Origin: Verrucomicrobiota bacterium | Lineage (GTDB): Bacteria > Verrucomicrobiota > Verrucomicrobiia > Opitutales > Opitutaceae | Length of the DNA: 64,000 nucleotides | Reading direction: 5' to 3' | NCBI GenBank assembly: GCA_019136515.1 | Contig: JAGVUB010000183.1 | Span: forward strand, 62,001 to 126,000 | In this document: positions 28,027-38,229 of the stretch, piece after piece | Layout: every line of letters begins with the position of its first letter | Numbering within the stretch: the stretch's first letter is position 1 | Position numbers and translations under genes: made by a program | Notes under the pieces: generated by a model | Told to the model about the DNA's origin: nothing | Database searches by the model: none | Seen by the model: only the letters and a program-made list of their open reading frames with translations

Positions 28027-29832
28027 TCACTTTCCCGCGGCGGCGCGCGTCAACCGGTAGAGCCGGGCCCCGTGGTACGGCACCACCGGCGCGAAGACGC
28101 CAGACTGCTCGCCGAGGTCGGCGTGTTGCCACAGATCGCGGACTCGCACCGGAGCGCCGCCGACCAGCGCCGCTAGGTCGACCTCGATCGGCAGCCCCGG
28201 TCCCTCGTCGGTGTTGGCAGCCGTGCCGACCACCGTGAGGAAGCGGACCGCGCCGGGCCCCTCGTGCTTGGGGTCGATCCCGGCGGCGGCGCGGAACCGC
28301 ACCGCGCCCGCGGGCACCGCGTACTCGATCACCGCGGAAGCCAGCGCGCCGAGGCCGAGCACTTGCTCGCCATCCTTAGCGATCTTCGCGCTGTCCCACT
28401 GCGCGTCGGCGCGCATCCACGCCCCCGCGGTGAGCGGGACCTCGGACCCGTCGGCCATCACCCAGCGCGGCTCGCGCCACAGGACCGGCACGAAGCCGTC
28501 GAACTCGCCCGCCGGCTCGGCGACGAGGAACAGCGCGCGACCGTCGCGCACCTCGATGTCGATCGCATTCACGCTCTTGGTGCCGACCGCCACCGCGCCG
28601 GAATCGTGCCGGGCATTGGCCGGAACCAGTTGCACGCGGTCGCGGGCGTTGAAGAGCGCGAGATAGGTGTCGCCATTCGCCGGATCCTTCGCTGTCCAGG
28701 CGACCAACCCGTCGCGGTCGAAGAGCGGGCGGTTGTCCGTGCTGTGCTGGTTGACGGCGAGCACCTCGTCGTTGGTAAGCAAAGCCAGCGTGGCGGCGTC
28801 CGTCTTGGTGAGATCGCCTCCGTGCATGAGCGGCGAACGCGCGATCGACCACAGCGTCATCAGCGTGAGTTGCTCGTCGGGCGTGAAACGTGTGGTCCGC
28901 GCGCCCTGCATGATCGTGCCGAGCGGCAGCATGTCGGCATCGGGCCAGGCGCCGGGGCGGCGGTGCGGATTCCAGTTGGCCAGCCGCGCGAACTGCTCGC
29001 GCAGCGCCAGCCAGCGGTCCCAGAAGTCGTCGCTGATGCGCCAGAGGTTGGCGTGGTTCGTCACGTGGTCGGCGGCGCGCAGGTCGGTCGCCCCGGGCGA
29101 GAGGCTGAGCACCATCGGGCGGCCCGTCTTGTCGATCGCGCGGCGGATCGCCTCGACCTCGGGCTGGTTCTGGAAATACGGCCGGCTGAGGTCGTCGACC
29201 TTCACGTAGTCGACACCCCACTCCGCGAGCAGCGCGAAGACCGAGTCGTAGTACGCCTGCGCGCCGGGCTTGGCCATGTCGACGCCGTACATGTCGGGAT
29301 TCCATGGGCACACATGGACCTTGTCGGCGATGTCCTGCGCATGGTACTCGGTGCCGAGGATGGGCAGGTTGCGCTCGACGGCCTGCCGCGGGATGCCGCG
29401 CATGAGGTGGATGCCGAACTTCAGCCCGAGCCCGTGGACGTACGCGGAGAGGGCCTTGAAGCCGTTGCCGCTCTCGGCCGAGGGGAAACGGTTGGTCGCC
29501 GGCTGGAGGCGGCCGTGCCCGTCCATCGTGAGCACAGCGTCGGCCCGGTAGCCGTGGTCCTTCGCGCCGGGCTCGTACCACTGGATGTCGACGACCACGT
29601 ACTGCCAGCCATGGGCCTTGAGGTGTGCGGCCATGAAGTCGGCCTGCGCCTTCGTCTGCTCCTCGGTCACAGTGGTGGCGAAGCAGTCCCAGCTGTTCCA
29701 GCCCATCGGCGGGGTCGACGCCCAGTCGAGGAACGCGGGCCGCGCCGCCTCGGCCGCGTGGCCGAGCACGCCACCACCGAGGGCGACGGCGGAGCTGAGG
29801 AGGAGTGAACGGGAGGAGGACATGAAGGACAT
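28027..29832 (-). CDS. Secreted GH27 alpha-galactosidase-like glycoside hydrolase
   Basis: A 601-residue exported enzyme. A signal peptide (residues about 1-28, ending near HAAEA) precedes a GH27 barrel starting TPPMGWNSWDCF, the family signature. The predicted nucleophile is an Asp in DYVKVDD and the acid/base an Asp in RISDDFWDRW; WPDADMLPLG is another conserved segment. The barrel runs to about residue 385, then a beta domain. The last 150 residues resemble an NPCBM-type carbohydrate-binding module (WMRADAQWDSAKIAKDG). It probably removes alpha-linked galactose from plant or algal glycans in the periplasm or outside the cell. Starts at 29832 and 29823 are both possible. Confidence 0.88.
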   Translation of the reverse strand: MSFMSSSRSLLLSSAVALGGGVLGHAAEAARPAFLDWASTPPMGWNSWDCFATTVTEEQTKAQADFMAAHLKAHGWQYVVVDIQWYEPGAKDHGYRADAVLTMDGHGRLQPATNRFPSAESGNGFKALSAYVHGLGLKFGIHLMRGIPRQAVERNLPILGTEYHAQDIADKVHVCPWNPDMYGVDMAKPGAQAYYDSVFALLAEWGVDYVKVDDLSRPYFQNQPEVEAIRRAIDKTGRPMVLSLSPGATDLRAADHVTNHANLWRISDDFWDRWLALREQFARLANWNPHRRPGAWPDADMLPLGTIMQGARTTRFTPDEQLTLMTLWSIARSPLMHGGDLTKTDAATLALLTNDEVLAVNQHSTDNRPLFDRDGLVAWTAKDPANGDTYLALFNARDRVQLVPANARHDSGAVAVGTKSVNAIDIEVRDGRALFLVAEPAGEFDGFVPVLWREPRWVMADGSEVPLTAGAWMRADAQWDSAKIAKDGEQVLGLGALASAVIEYAVPAGAVRFRAAAGIDPKHEGPGAVRFLTVVGTAANTDEGPGLPIEVDLAALVGGAPVRVRDLWQHADLGEQSGVFAPVVPYHGARLYRLTRAAAGK

Positions 29833-29935
29833 CGGGGGAAGAAAGGTTGCCGGAAAACGTGCCCGGCGCGAGACGGGCGGGAAGGGCACGCCTATTGCCG
29901 CCGATCCTCCCCGCGGTGACAAGCCCCGGCGTCGC

Positions 29936-30655
29936 TCACTCCAGCGCGACGATCGTCGCGCGCGTCCCCTCCATCCGGATCTTCACATCGAACGCGAGCA
30001 GCCGCATCGCCCAGTCGCCCACCTCGCCGCGCTGGTGCGCCGGCCGCGGGTCGAGCGCCACCAGCGACTCCACCAGCCCGCGCAGCTCGTCCGCGGTGTA
30101 GGCCGGCAGCTCCGCCGGCGTGCGTGCCGCCATTTCCGGGATACGCTGCCGCGCGGCCGCGCTCCACTCCACCGCGGCCGCCGGCGCGGGTGCCTGCGCG
30201 ATCCAGCCGTCGCGCGTCGCCGACCGCGGCAGATCGTGGTCGGGGTGGTACGGACGCAGGTCCACCACCGGCGTGCCGTCGAGCAGGTCGACGCCGCGGA
30301 AACGCAGCGCCGGCTCGTCGAAGTCGACCGCCTCGAGTTCGAGCAGCGAGAGCCCGAGGAAGTTGGGCCGATGCGGCGAACGCGTCGCCCACACGCCCAT
30401 CTTCTCCTTGCCGCCAAGGCGCGGCGGCCGCACCAGGCCCTTCCAGCCCTCCGTCACCGCCGCGTGGAACACGAACGTCACCCACAGGTGCGAAAACCCC
30501 TCCAGCCCGCGCATCGCGTCGCGCCACACCGCCGCCGGCTGCGCGGCCGAGAAGCGCAGGATGCCGCGCGCCAGCGGCGCCAGGCCGGGTTGGCGGGGGA
30601 TGCCGAACTTCTCGGGGAAACAGGTGCGCAGGGTGCCGATGGTCTCGATTTCCAC
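29936..30655 (-). CDS. trmO: tRNA (adenine(37)-N6)-methyltransferase TrmO
   Basis: A 239-residue protein of the TsaA/TrmO family, which methylates N6 of the t6A37 base in threonine tRNAs with S-adenosylmethionine. Family strings are clear: IGTLRTCFPEKFGIPRQP, GFSHLWVTFVFH, MGVWATRSPHRPNFLGLSLL and DLRPYHPDHD. No ATG fits: the frame continues upstream but soon enters a REP hairpin, so the GTG at 30655 that opens VEIETIGTLR is the likely start. The C-terminal segment (residues about 150-239) follows the longer bacterial TrmO layout. It is not obviously co-transcribed with the galactosidase gene downstream. Confidence 0.9.
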   Translation of the reverse strand: MEIETIGTLRTCFPEKFGIPRQPGLAPLARGILRFSAAQPAAVWRDAMRGLEGFSHLWVTFVFHAAVTEGWKGLVRPPRLGGKEKMGVWATRSPHRPNFLGLSLLELEAVDFDEPALRFRGVDLLDGTPVVDLRPYHPDHDLPRSATRDGWIAQAPAPAAAVEWSAAARQRIPEMAARTPAELPAYTADELRGLVESLVALDPRPAHQRGEVGDWAMRLLAFDVKIRMEGTRATIVALE

Positions 30656-30719
30656 GGCGCCACCGTAGAACGTCCACCGCGCCCGTTTCGATGCCAGAAA
30701 CCGCCGTCCGCCGCTCCGC

Positions 30720-30743
30720 GTAGCGCTGCGCGTGAGCGCAGCG
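30720..30743 (+). repeat. REP hairpin, GTAG head, GTGA loop
   Basis: GTAG is followed by CGCTGCGC, GTGA and GCGCAGCG, a perfect 8-bp stem. Identical units lie at 32317-32340 and 34826-34849, and an inverted one with a GTGG head at 46119-46142. Confidence 0.8.
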
Positions 30744-30792
30744 ATTTCCGCCGCGGCTCCCCGGAGTCCGGTCTCATCCCAAATTCCGCAGA

Positions 30793-30949
30793 CGCCAGAA
30801 GGTAACGAAGGAAACAAAGGCACGGCGGACCAAGGAAATCAGCGCCTGCATGCCCGGGGAGGTTTCCTCCACTTGGCTGGTGAAGAACGGGCGCAGGCAC
30901 CGACTTGCCCAACTCGTTCCCACTTCGTTCGCTTCGTTGCCTTTTGTCG
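30793..30949. repeat. MITE-like element with inverted ends, copy 1
   Basis: The left end CGCCAGAAGGTAACGAAG (30793-30810) and the right end CTTCGTTGCCTTTTGTCG (30932-30949) are inverted copies of each other with three mismatches. The about 157-bp unit matches 44184-44343 in layout and much of its interior. It lies about 90 bp before lysA and could carry its promoter. No coding capacity was seen. Confidence 0.65.
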
Positions 30950-31039
30950 GTCCCGGCCACGTGTCTCCGGTTCCTCGCTCCGGTTTCCCTCGTTGACTCC
31001 CCGCGCCGGTCTCCGGTGAGGTGGACGACTTCCGCACCC

Positions 31040-32299
31040 ATGAGCGACAAGCGCATTCCCTTCACCCTCGACCAACTCGAGACCATCGCCGCGCAGGTCG
31101 GCACGCCGTTCCATCTCTACGACGAAGCGGCGATGCGCGCCAACGCCCGCGCCTTCCGCGCGGCCTTCGCCTGGGTGCCGGGCGGCTTCCAGAACTTCTA
31201 CGCCGTCAAGGCCCTCCCCAACCCCCACGTGCTCGCCGTCCTCCGCGAGGAGGGCTTCGGCGGCGACTGTTCCTCCCTGGCCGAGCTCAAACTCTGCGAG
31301 GCCGTCGGTATCCGCGGCGAGGACATCGTCTTCACCTCCAACGACACCCCGGCCGAGGAATACCGCGAGGCCGCCCGCCTCGGCGCGCTCATCAACCTCG
31401 ACGACTTCAGCCACATCGCGTTCCTCGAGCAGACGCTCGGCAGGCTCCCCGACTTCCTCTGCTTCCGCTACAACCCCGGCCCGCTCAAGGCCGGCAACGC
31501 CATCATCGGCAAGCCCGAGGAGGCCAAGTACGGTTTCACCCGCGAACAGATCATCGAGGGCTACCGGATCCTCCGCGCCAAGGGCGTGAAACGGTTCGCC
31601 CTGCACACGATGGTCGCCTCCAACGAGCTCAGCCCCGGCTACTTCGTCGAGACCGCGCAGATGCTCTTCGACCTCGCCGCCGAGGTCTTCCGCACCACCG
31701 GCGTCCGGATCGAGCTGCTCAATCTCGGCGGCGGCATCGGCATCCCCTACCGCCCCGGCCAGAAACCCGTCGACCTCGCCGCCGTCAGCCGCGGCATCCA
31801 GGCGGCCTACGAGCACACGCTCGTCCCCGCCGGCCTCGCCCCCATGCGCCTCACCATGGAGTGCGGCCGCATGGTCACCGGCCCCTACGGCTACCTCGTC
31901 ACCCGCGTGCTCCACAAGAAGGCCATCTACAAGAACTACGTCGGCCTCGACGCCTGCATGGCCAACCTCATGCGCCCGGCGCTCTACGGCTCGTACCACC
32001 ACATCACCGTGCCGGCTCGCGAGGGCGGCCCGCGCAAGACCTACGACGTCACCGGCTCGCTCTGCGAGAACAACGACAAGTTCGCCGTCGACCGCGAGAT
32101 CGCCGACCCCGCCCTCGGCGACCTGCTCGTCCTCCACGACACCGGCGCGCACGGCCACGCCATGGGATTCAACTACAACGGCAAGCTCCGCTCCGCCGAG
32201 ATCCTCTGGCAGGGCGGCACGCAATACCGCCTCATCCGCCGCGCCGAGACGCTCGCCGACCACTTCGCCACGCTCGACTTCCCCGGCCTGAAGGGCTGA
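31040..32299 (+). CDS. lysA: Diaminopimelate decarboxylase
   Basis: A 419-residue fold type III PLP enzyme catalysing the last step of lysine synthesis, conversion of meso-diaminopimelate to L-lysine. The PLP lysine is in NFYAVKALPNP (near residue 54), followed by GGDCSSLAEL. The glycine-rich phosphate loop is LNLGGGIGIPY, ECGRM lies in the second half, and the active-site cysteine is in GSLCENNDKF. Length and motif order match LysA; related carboxynorspermidine decarboxylases share the fold, so a minor doubt remains. The ATG at 31040 fits the family start. The upstream repeat makes the start of transcription hard to place. Confidence 0.9.
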   Translation: MSDKRIPFTLDQLETIAAQVGTPFHLYDEAAMRANARAFRAAFAWVPGGFQNFYAVKALPNPHVLAVLREEGFGGDCSSLAELKLCEAVGIRGEDIVFTSNDTPAEEYREAARLGALINLDDFSHIAFLEQTLGRLPDFLCFRYNPGPLKAGNAIIGKPEEAKYGFTREQIIEGYRILRAKGVKRFALHTMVASNELSPGYFVETAQMLFDLAAEVFRTTGVRIELLNLGGGIGIPYRPGQKPVDLAAVSRGIQAAYEHTLVPAGLAPMRLTMECGRMVTGPYGYLVTRVLHKKAIYKNYVGLDACMANLMRPALYGSYHHITVPAREGGPRKTYDVTGSLCENNDKFAVDREIADPALGDLLVLHDTGAHGHAMGFNYNGKLRSAEILWQGGTQYRLIRRAETLADHFATLDFPGLKG

Positions 32300-32847
32300 G
32301 GCGGTCCCGGCCTCCCGTAGCGCTGCGCGTGAGCGCAGCGATCCTCGCCAGCCCTCGTTTCCTGGGCCGCGGCCTCACTCTCCGTAGCGAAGCCCGTGAG
32401 GGCTTCGACTCCGGCACCTCCGATCGGCGACTCCGGGAAGTGGAGCCGCAGCCGTGCCCGGCGCAGCCTTTGGCGAAGGAGGGATGCGCACCGATCGTCG
32501 GACGCTTCGTGTAGCGAAGCCCGCGAGGTGACGACGCTACCGGCGGAGGATCGACCGCGGGGTGCCTCGCTCGGCGCCGTCGCCACCGAGCTCCTGGTGG
32601 CCACGAAACGGCACGAAGAGACAAAAAGGCTGCGATTGAGAATCCGCCCACCTCCATGGTCCCTACGGTCACGGCATCCATCTGGGTGATAATACCTGCC
32701 CGGATCGGATATGCCTCCAGTGCGTTGAGAGCAGCGCATCACGTGCTTCTTCCCCGTTTCTACTGCGGTGCGTCCGTCGATCCGCCCCATCCGGCCCTAC
32801 TGCGATTCAAGTCCGCCCCATTCCGCCCGATTGGGTAACTCCCCCAC
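32300..32847. other. Repeat-filled intergenic region before the chemotaxis receptor gene
   Basis: No gene is seen. The region holds REP hairpins at 32317-32340 and 32384-32407, a truncated one at 32511-32530, and a GTGGAGCCGCAG string that recurs at 17876 and in variant form at 39629. A CAGCCTTTGGCGAAGGAGGG unit at about 32466 recurs as TAGCCTTTGGCGAAGGAGGG near 39652. The last 150 bases show no clear promoter. Confidence 0.55.
32317..32407 (+). repeat. Two GTAG-headed REP hairpins of different stem type
   Basis: 32317-32340 has stem CGCTGCGC/GCGCAGCG and 32384-32407 has stem CGAAGCCC/GGGCTTCG. Both have the head GTAG and the loop GTGA. Stem sequences differ at several positions with matching changes on both arms. 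Confidence 0.8.
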
Positions 32848-34800
32848 ATGCGTGCCCTAAGTCTCGAACGCAGGATCCTGCTTCTGGTCCTGCTGCCCCT
32901 GCTGGGCGGCCTCGTGCCGGCCCTTCTGATCGTTCTCCGTGCCCACTCCGAGGTGACCGAGCTCCGCCAGCTCGGCCTGCTCTCCGAGGTGGTCTGGAAA
33001 CTCGGCGCCCTCGAGTCGCGCCTCGCCCAGGAATTCTCCAACTGGTACATGTTCCTCCCGGGCTCGGACCTCGCCCCGGCCGCCGTCCAGGAGGCGCGCC
33101 AGAAGCAGGAACAGTGGCGCGGCGACACCGACGCCGCCATCACCGCGTACCAGACCGAACGCGCACGCATCGACGCCCGCCAGCTCTCCCCGCTCCTGCA
33201 GGCCGCGCTCAACCGCATTGAGCAGCGCGTCGGCAGCCTGCCCGCCCTCCGGCAGGCCGTGTACCACCAGGTCCCCGGCGCCAAGGCCGACCCCATCATC
33301 GACGGCTACCGCGACTTCCAGCGCGACGTCAGCGGCGTGCTCCCGCTGCTGGTCGACGCCTCCACCAACGACATCGTCGTCCGCAAACTTGCCGTACTGC
33401 CCAAGTTCATGCTCGCCCGCAAGGCGCTCGTCGATTCCGGCGGCATGATCTACTACTTCCACCAGCTGCGCACCGCCCAGCCGCCCCGCCAGCTCTCCCC
33501 CCGCGAGGCGCTCTTCATGCTCAACAGCGTCGACCTCGCCGAGACCCATTGGCAGGACATCGTCGCCTTCAGCCAGGGCCCGCTGCGCGACCACCTCGTC
33601 GCCCTGCACGACTCCGCCGCCTACCGGACCGCGATCGAACTCATCCGCGGGCACGGCCAGGCCGCCCTCGACAACACCGCCCCGCCCCTCGCCTCCACCC
33701 AGGAGTGGGAGCCGCATTGGGTGCTCATCGACGTGCAACTGGGCAAGGAGGTCGACGCCGTGCGCGACGACTTCAAATCCACCTGCGCCACCCTCACCAA
33801 CCGCGCCCAAAGCCGCCGCCTCTGGGCGGGCGTCGCCGTGGTGTTGGCCGTGGTCCTCGTCCTCGTCTGCACCCGCCAACTCGGGCGCAGCATCGCCGGC
33901 CCCGTCATGCGCACCACCGACGAACTCTACACCGAGGCGCAGAAATCCGCCGAGGAGGCCGCCACCCTCCGACTCGCCGCGGCCTCCGTCGCCGAGGGTT
34001 CCTCCACCCAGGCCTCCTCGATCGAGGAAACCAGCACCACGCTGGAGGAGGTGGCCGGCATGACCCGCACCAACGCCGAGCACGCCGCCCGCGCCCAACA
34101 ATCCGCCGCCGCCGCCCGCACCTCCGCCGAGAAGGGGGCCGAGCAGATGCACCGTCTCGACGAGGCCATGACCGCGCTGCGCGCCTCCAGCCGCGACGTC
34201 ACCCGCATCATCAAGACCATCGACGAGATCGCCTTCCAGACCAACCTCCTCGCCCTCAACGCCGCCGTCGAAGCCGCCCGCGCAGGCGAAGCCGGCGCCG
34301 GCTTCGCCATCGTCGCCGACGAGGTCCGCACCCTCGCCCAACGTTGCGCCGCCGCCGCCCGCGAGACCACCGACAAGATCACCCACTCCGGCGAGCGCAC
34401 CGTCGCCGGCGCCGCCCTCGGCACCGAGGTGGGCCAGACTCTCGCGGAGATTCTCGCCCAGGTCCGCGAACTCGAGACCACCGTCGCCGCCATCGCCACC
34501 GCCTCGCGCGAGCAGAGCACCGGTATCGGCCAGATCGCCACAGCCACCCACCAGATCGACGAGGTCACCCAGGCCAACGCCGCCGCCGCCCAGCAGACCT
34601 CCGCCGCCGCCCAGCAGCTCGAACACCGCGCCCGGTCCTTCATGCAGGCCTCGCGCCATCTGCAGGAAGTCGTCCTCGGCCGCATGGCCGCGGATACCCC
34701 CTTCTCGCCCCCGGTCGAGCCGTCGCCCCTATCCACCCCGGAGAACAACCTGCAGCCCCCCTCGCCAGCCACTTCGCGACGCTCGACCTCCCCGGTCTGA
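32848..34800 (+). CDS. Methyl-accepting chemotaxis protein with NIT-like sensor domain
   Basis: A 650-residue receptor. A membrane helix (about 11-28) is followed by an extracytoplasmic helical region to about 325 that resembles the nitrate/nitrite-sensing NIT domain ([39 protein letters not shown]); this call is tentative. A second membrane helix lies at about 330-348. The signalling domain has the conserved hairpin tip [20 protein letters not shown], then [15 protein letters not shown], which contacts CheA and CheW. HAMP is short or degenerate. The tail after about 610 is Pro/Ser-rich and lacks a CheR-docking pentapeptide. No che genes are in the window, so this is an orphan receptor. Confidence 0.9.
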   Translation: MRALSLERRILLLVLLPLLGGLVPALLIVLRAHSEVTELRQLGLLSEVVWKLGALESRLAQEFSNWYMFLPGSDLAPAAVQEARQKQEQWRGDTDAAITAYQTERARIDARQLSPLLQAALNRIEQRVGSLPALRQAVYHQVPGAKADPIIDGYRDFQRDVSGVLPLLVDASTNDIVVRKLAVLPKFMLARKALVDSGGMIYYFHQLRTAQPPRQLSPREALFMLNSVDLAETHWQDIVAFSQGPLRDHLVALHDSAAYRTAIELIRGHGQAALDNTAPPLASTQEWEPHWVLIDVQLGKEVDAVRDDFKSTCATLTNRAQSRRLWAGVAVVLAVVLVLVCTRQLGRSIAGPVMRTTDELYTEAQKSAEEAATLRLAAASVAEGSSTQASSIEETSTTLEEVAGMTRTNAEHAARAQQSAAAARTSAEKGAEQMHRLDEAMTALRASSRDVTRIIKTIDEIAFQTNLLALNAAVEAARAGEAGAGFAIVADEVRTLAQRCAAAARETTDKITHSGERTVAGAALGTEVGQTLAEILAQVRELETTVAAIATASREQSTGIGQIATATHQIDEVTQANAAAAQQTSAAAQQLEHRARSFMQASRHLQEVVLGRMAADTPFSPPVEPSPLSTPENNLQPPSPATSRRSTSPV

Positions 34801-35113
34801 AAACTTCAGCCAGCCGCCGGTCCCTGTAGCGCTGCGCGTGAGCGCAGCGATCTTCGCCGCGCGAGCACCTCGCCACAGCCTCCTGTAGCCGGCCGCGCCG
34901 AGGCCGGCCTCCGACCATCGCGTCGTCACGCGAGACCTTCCCGTGTAGCGACGCGCGTGAGCGCGTCGTCGCTCTTCGCTCCACGGCCTGGCCGAGTCCG
35001 ATCTGCAGTTGGCGCCCCGCGTAACGCCAGCGGACACCCGTGCTCGCGCGAGTCTTGCGCCGCGCCGCCGCCGCCGGCACCGTCCCCACAGGCCGAACGC
35101 ACCCCACCCCGCC
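34801..35113. other. Intergenic region with three REP-type hairpins
   Basis: GTAG-headed hairpins lie at 34826-34849 (stem CGCTGCGC), 34885-34907 (stem CCGGCC/GGCCGG, seven-base loop) and 34945-34968 (stem CGACGCGC/GCGCGTCG, loop GTGA). They are spaced 59-60 bp apart, all in the plus direction. No gene is seen. Confidence 0.7.
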
Positions 35114-37424
35114 ATGTTGCCCCTGCTCCGCCAAGCCGCCCGCTCCCTCGCCAAGTCGCCGGGCTACACCACCATCGCCCTGCTCACCCTCGCTCTGGGC
35201 ATCGGCGTGAACTCCGCGATGTTCACGCTGGTCGACGCCCTGCTCTTCCGCCCCGCGCCCTTCCCTGAACCCGAGCAGCTCGTACAGGTGGTCGCCCGCC
35301 CCGCCTCCGGCGGCACACGCCCCTACTCGTACGTGGAGCTCGGCGAGATCCGCGACCGTCGCCCGAGCTTCGCCGGCCTCACCGCGCTCTGCCACATCGC
35401 CTTCGGCCTCGCCGAACCCGGCCAGCCCGCCGAGCGCCTCGGCGCCGCCACCGTGTCCGCGGATTTCTTCACCACCTTCCGCATCGCGCCGCTGCTCGGC
35501 CGCGCCTTCGCCCCCGAGGAGTTCCAACCGGGCCGCACCAACGTCGTCCTGCTCAGCCACCGCTTCTGGCAGCAGCGCTACGCCGGCGCCCGCGATGTCG
35601 TCGGCCGCACCCTCCGGCTCGACGGCACCGTCGTCACGATCATCGGCGTCATGCCTCCGGTCTTCGACTACCGCCCGCTCTGGAACGGCGCGGCGCTCTG
35701 GCGCCCGCTCGACTTCACCCGCGACCAGATCGAGTGGCGCGACTACCGCACGTTCGAGCTCGTCGGGCGCCTCGCCCCCGGCGTGGCGCCGGCGCGGATC
35801 GACGCCGAGCTCGCGCCCGTGGTCGCCGCGCAGGCGCAGCAGTATCCTGAATCCTACGCCGGCCTGCGCTGCACCGCCGTGCCGCTGCACCGCGCGCTCC
35901 TCGACACGCTCAGCCAGCGCATCTCCTGGATGCTGCTGGGCCTCTCCGGCTTCGTACTGCTCATCGCCTGCGCCAACCTCGCCAACCTCCAGCTCGCCCG
36001 CGCCACCGCCAGGCTGCGCGAGCTCGCCATCCGCGCCGCCCTCGGGGCCTCCCGCTTCCATCTCATCCGGCAGCAGCTCGTCGAGTCCGTCCTGCTCTCG
36101 TGCGCGGGCGGCTTGCTCGGCGTCGCGCTCGCCTTCGGTCTCAACCGGATCGTCGACCGCAGCCTCGTCGTCGGCGGCACCACCGGTTCGCTCCAGCTCG
36201 GCCTCGATCCGCGGATCCTCGCGCTCACCTTCCTCGTCGCGCTCGGCACCGGCATCCTCTTCGGCCTCGTGCCGGCGTGGTTCGCCTCGCGCACCGATGT
36301 GAACTCCGCCCTCAAGTCCCAGGCGCGCGGCTCCAGCGCCGGGCGCGGCCACCATCGCGTGCGCCAGTCGCTCATCGTGGCCGAGGTGGCGCTCGCGCTC
36401 GTGCTGCTCGGCGGCGCCGCGCTCCTCCAACGCGGCTTCGCCCGCCTGCTCGAACGTCGCCCGGGCTGGGACACCGACCGCATCCTCGCCGCGGGTCTGC
36501 CGATCCCCGAGACCCGCCAGGAGTACGCGACCGACCCGCAGCGCGTCGTGCTCTTCCGCACGCTCGAGGAGCGCCTCCAGCGCATCCCCGGCATCGAGTC
36601 CGCCGCCATCGCCACCGCGTTGCCGATCTTCTCCTACAACGGCGACCGCCAGATCCTCGTCGAGGGCCAGTCGCCGAGGACCGCGCGTGATCGTCATCAA
36701 CGAGTCCCTCGCCCGCGCGCTCTGGCCCGACGGTGGCGCGGTCGGGCGGCGGATCGGCAGCATGGACAGCGGCCAGCCCTACTGGGCCGAGGTGATCGGC
36801 GTCGTGCGCGATGTCGATGGCGCCGCCAACACCCGCGCGCCCGCCACGCCCTACCAGATCTACAAGCCGCTCGCGCACGAGCCGTGGTCGTACGTGTCGC
36901 TCGTGCTGCGCAGCCCCGCGCCCGCCGGCCTCGCCGAGCAACTCCGCCGCGCCCTGGCCGAGGTCGATCCCGACCTCGCCGCCTTCGGCGCCAGCACCGT
37001 GCGCCAGACCATCGACGCGGAGCAGCACAACCTCGTGCTCGCCGCACGCGCCCTCTCGGCCTTCGCGTTCGTCGGCCTCGCCCTCGCCGCCATCGGCCTC
37101 TACGGCGTGATCGCCAACCTCGTCGCGCAACGCACCGGCGAATTCGGCATCCGCCTCGCGCTCGGCGCCCGCCCCGCCTCCGTGCTGGGGCTCGTGTTGC
37201 GACACGGCCTGTTCCTCACCGCGGTCGGCGCGGTCCTCGGCCTGGCCGGCGCCATCGCCCTCGGCCGGGTCCTCGCCGCACTCCTGCCGCGCATGGTCGG
37301 GCTCGACGCTGTCGCGCTGCTCGCCGTCACGGCCACGCTCTTCCTCGCCACGCTCGCCGCCTGCTGGATCCCCGCCCTCCGCGCCACGAAGGTCGACCCG
37401 CTCACCGCCCTCCGCGCCGAGTGA
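35114..37424 (+). pseudogene. MacB/ADOP-type ABC permease, frameshifted with an internal deletion near 36675
   Basis: The first part (35114 to about 36675) is a clear MacB-like permease: first membrane helix in GYTTIALLTLALGIGVNSAM, a periplasmic MacB_PCD domain, FtsX-type helices (LRELAIRAALGASRFHLIRQ) and a second periplasmic segment. At LVEGQSP the frame breaks and the sequence continues in another frame from 36675 as PRVIVINESLARALWP through the second FtsX block to LTALRAE, stop at 37422-37424. In ADOP-family proteins about 40-50 residues normally separate these segments, so both a deletion and a frameshift are needed to explain the join. The whole would be about 800 residues. The family acts in antibiotic or lipoprotein export; no ATPase partner is adjacent. 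It is either a true pseudogene or an assembly fault. Confidence 0.82.
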
Positions 37425-38229
37425 GCCGCGCGGGCGCGCACGCTCACGCCGTCAAGCGCGTTGCGACCAGACCGGGAGACACTCCTGATCGGTGTTCATC
37501 TGTGGCGTTTCCCTCCGTCAGGCGCGTACCTCCGCTCGTTGACACCGGGAAATGGAGCCACCGATGCACGCAGATCGCCCGTTCCGTCGTAGCGAAGCCC
37601 GTGAGGGCTTCGATCTCGCCTGATCGTCCACAGCTCACCGGCAACCGGACACTGGCAACCGCCCGCTGCCGCTCACAACGTCACGCGCACCGCGGTCTAT
37701 TCCGCGGAATTCTCCGCATCAGCGTCCATCAGCGTTCATCTGCGGTTTCATTCCCTCCGCCCGTTGCGCCGCTGCGCCGTCGCGCGCGAACTTCCGATCG
37801 ATTTGTTTCCGACCCATCCTCGCGCCCGTCCGTTCCCCGCCCCGAGCGGCAGGGTACGGACTCACGCCGCCACGGCGCCACGTTTCGATCCAACGGGATC
37901 ACTCCGCCGTGCCCGGTCCCGGCCCGCGCCCGGGCTAGGGCTTCTTACGGTAAACCGCGCTGCAAGAAAGGCCGCCACGGCTTTCGTCCGGCCACAGATA
38001 AACAAGGGCCCGCATCGTTCTCCCTCACGCGGACCGACCTTGGTTCCCTTCATTCCCGTCTGTCGCCTCCGGGAATTCTCCGCATCAGCGTTCATCAGCG
38101 GTTTCATTTCCCTCCCCCGTCCGCCCACACCGTCCTGCAGCACCCCATTTGTCCCCTACACCTTTCCTCGCCGGCCGTTTGCGCCGCCGCGCCCACCGGC
38201 GACTATCTCGGGCAGGTTTCCCCGCCCCC
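37425..38229. other. Intergenic region holding a REP hairpin and one 369-bp repeat copy
   Basis: No intact gene is seen. The region includes a REP hairpin at 37589-37612 (GTAG, stem CGAAGCCC/GGGCTTCG), degenerate ATCAGCG strings near 37717-37748 and 38085-38108, and repeat copy 1 (37757 to about 38110). Confidence 0.6.
37757..38110. repeat. 369-bp repeat family, isolated copy 1
   Basis: It starts CCGCCCGTTGCGCCGCTGCG and matches 39698-40610 in order: CGTCGCGCGCGAACTTCC, TTTCCGA(C/T)CCATCCTCGCGCC, CGAGCGGCAGGG, TTTCGATCCAACGGGATCAC and a segment near 37943 that on the minus strand encodes SAVYRKKP and a stop, like the end of the gene at 40586-40996. A diverged right end of the MITE-like element and ATCAGCG strings close it. 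Confidence 0.75.

Noticed and set aside
32857-34659. Minus-strand open frame of 600 codons opposite the chemotaxis receptor
   Set aside because: Gly/Ala/Asp/Glu-rich antisense artefact of high-GC third positions; the plus strand encodes an intact MCP hairpin.
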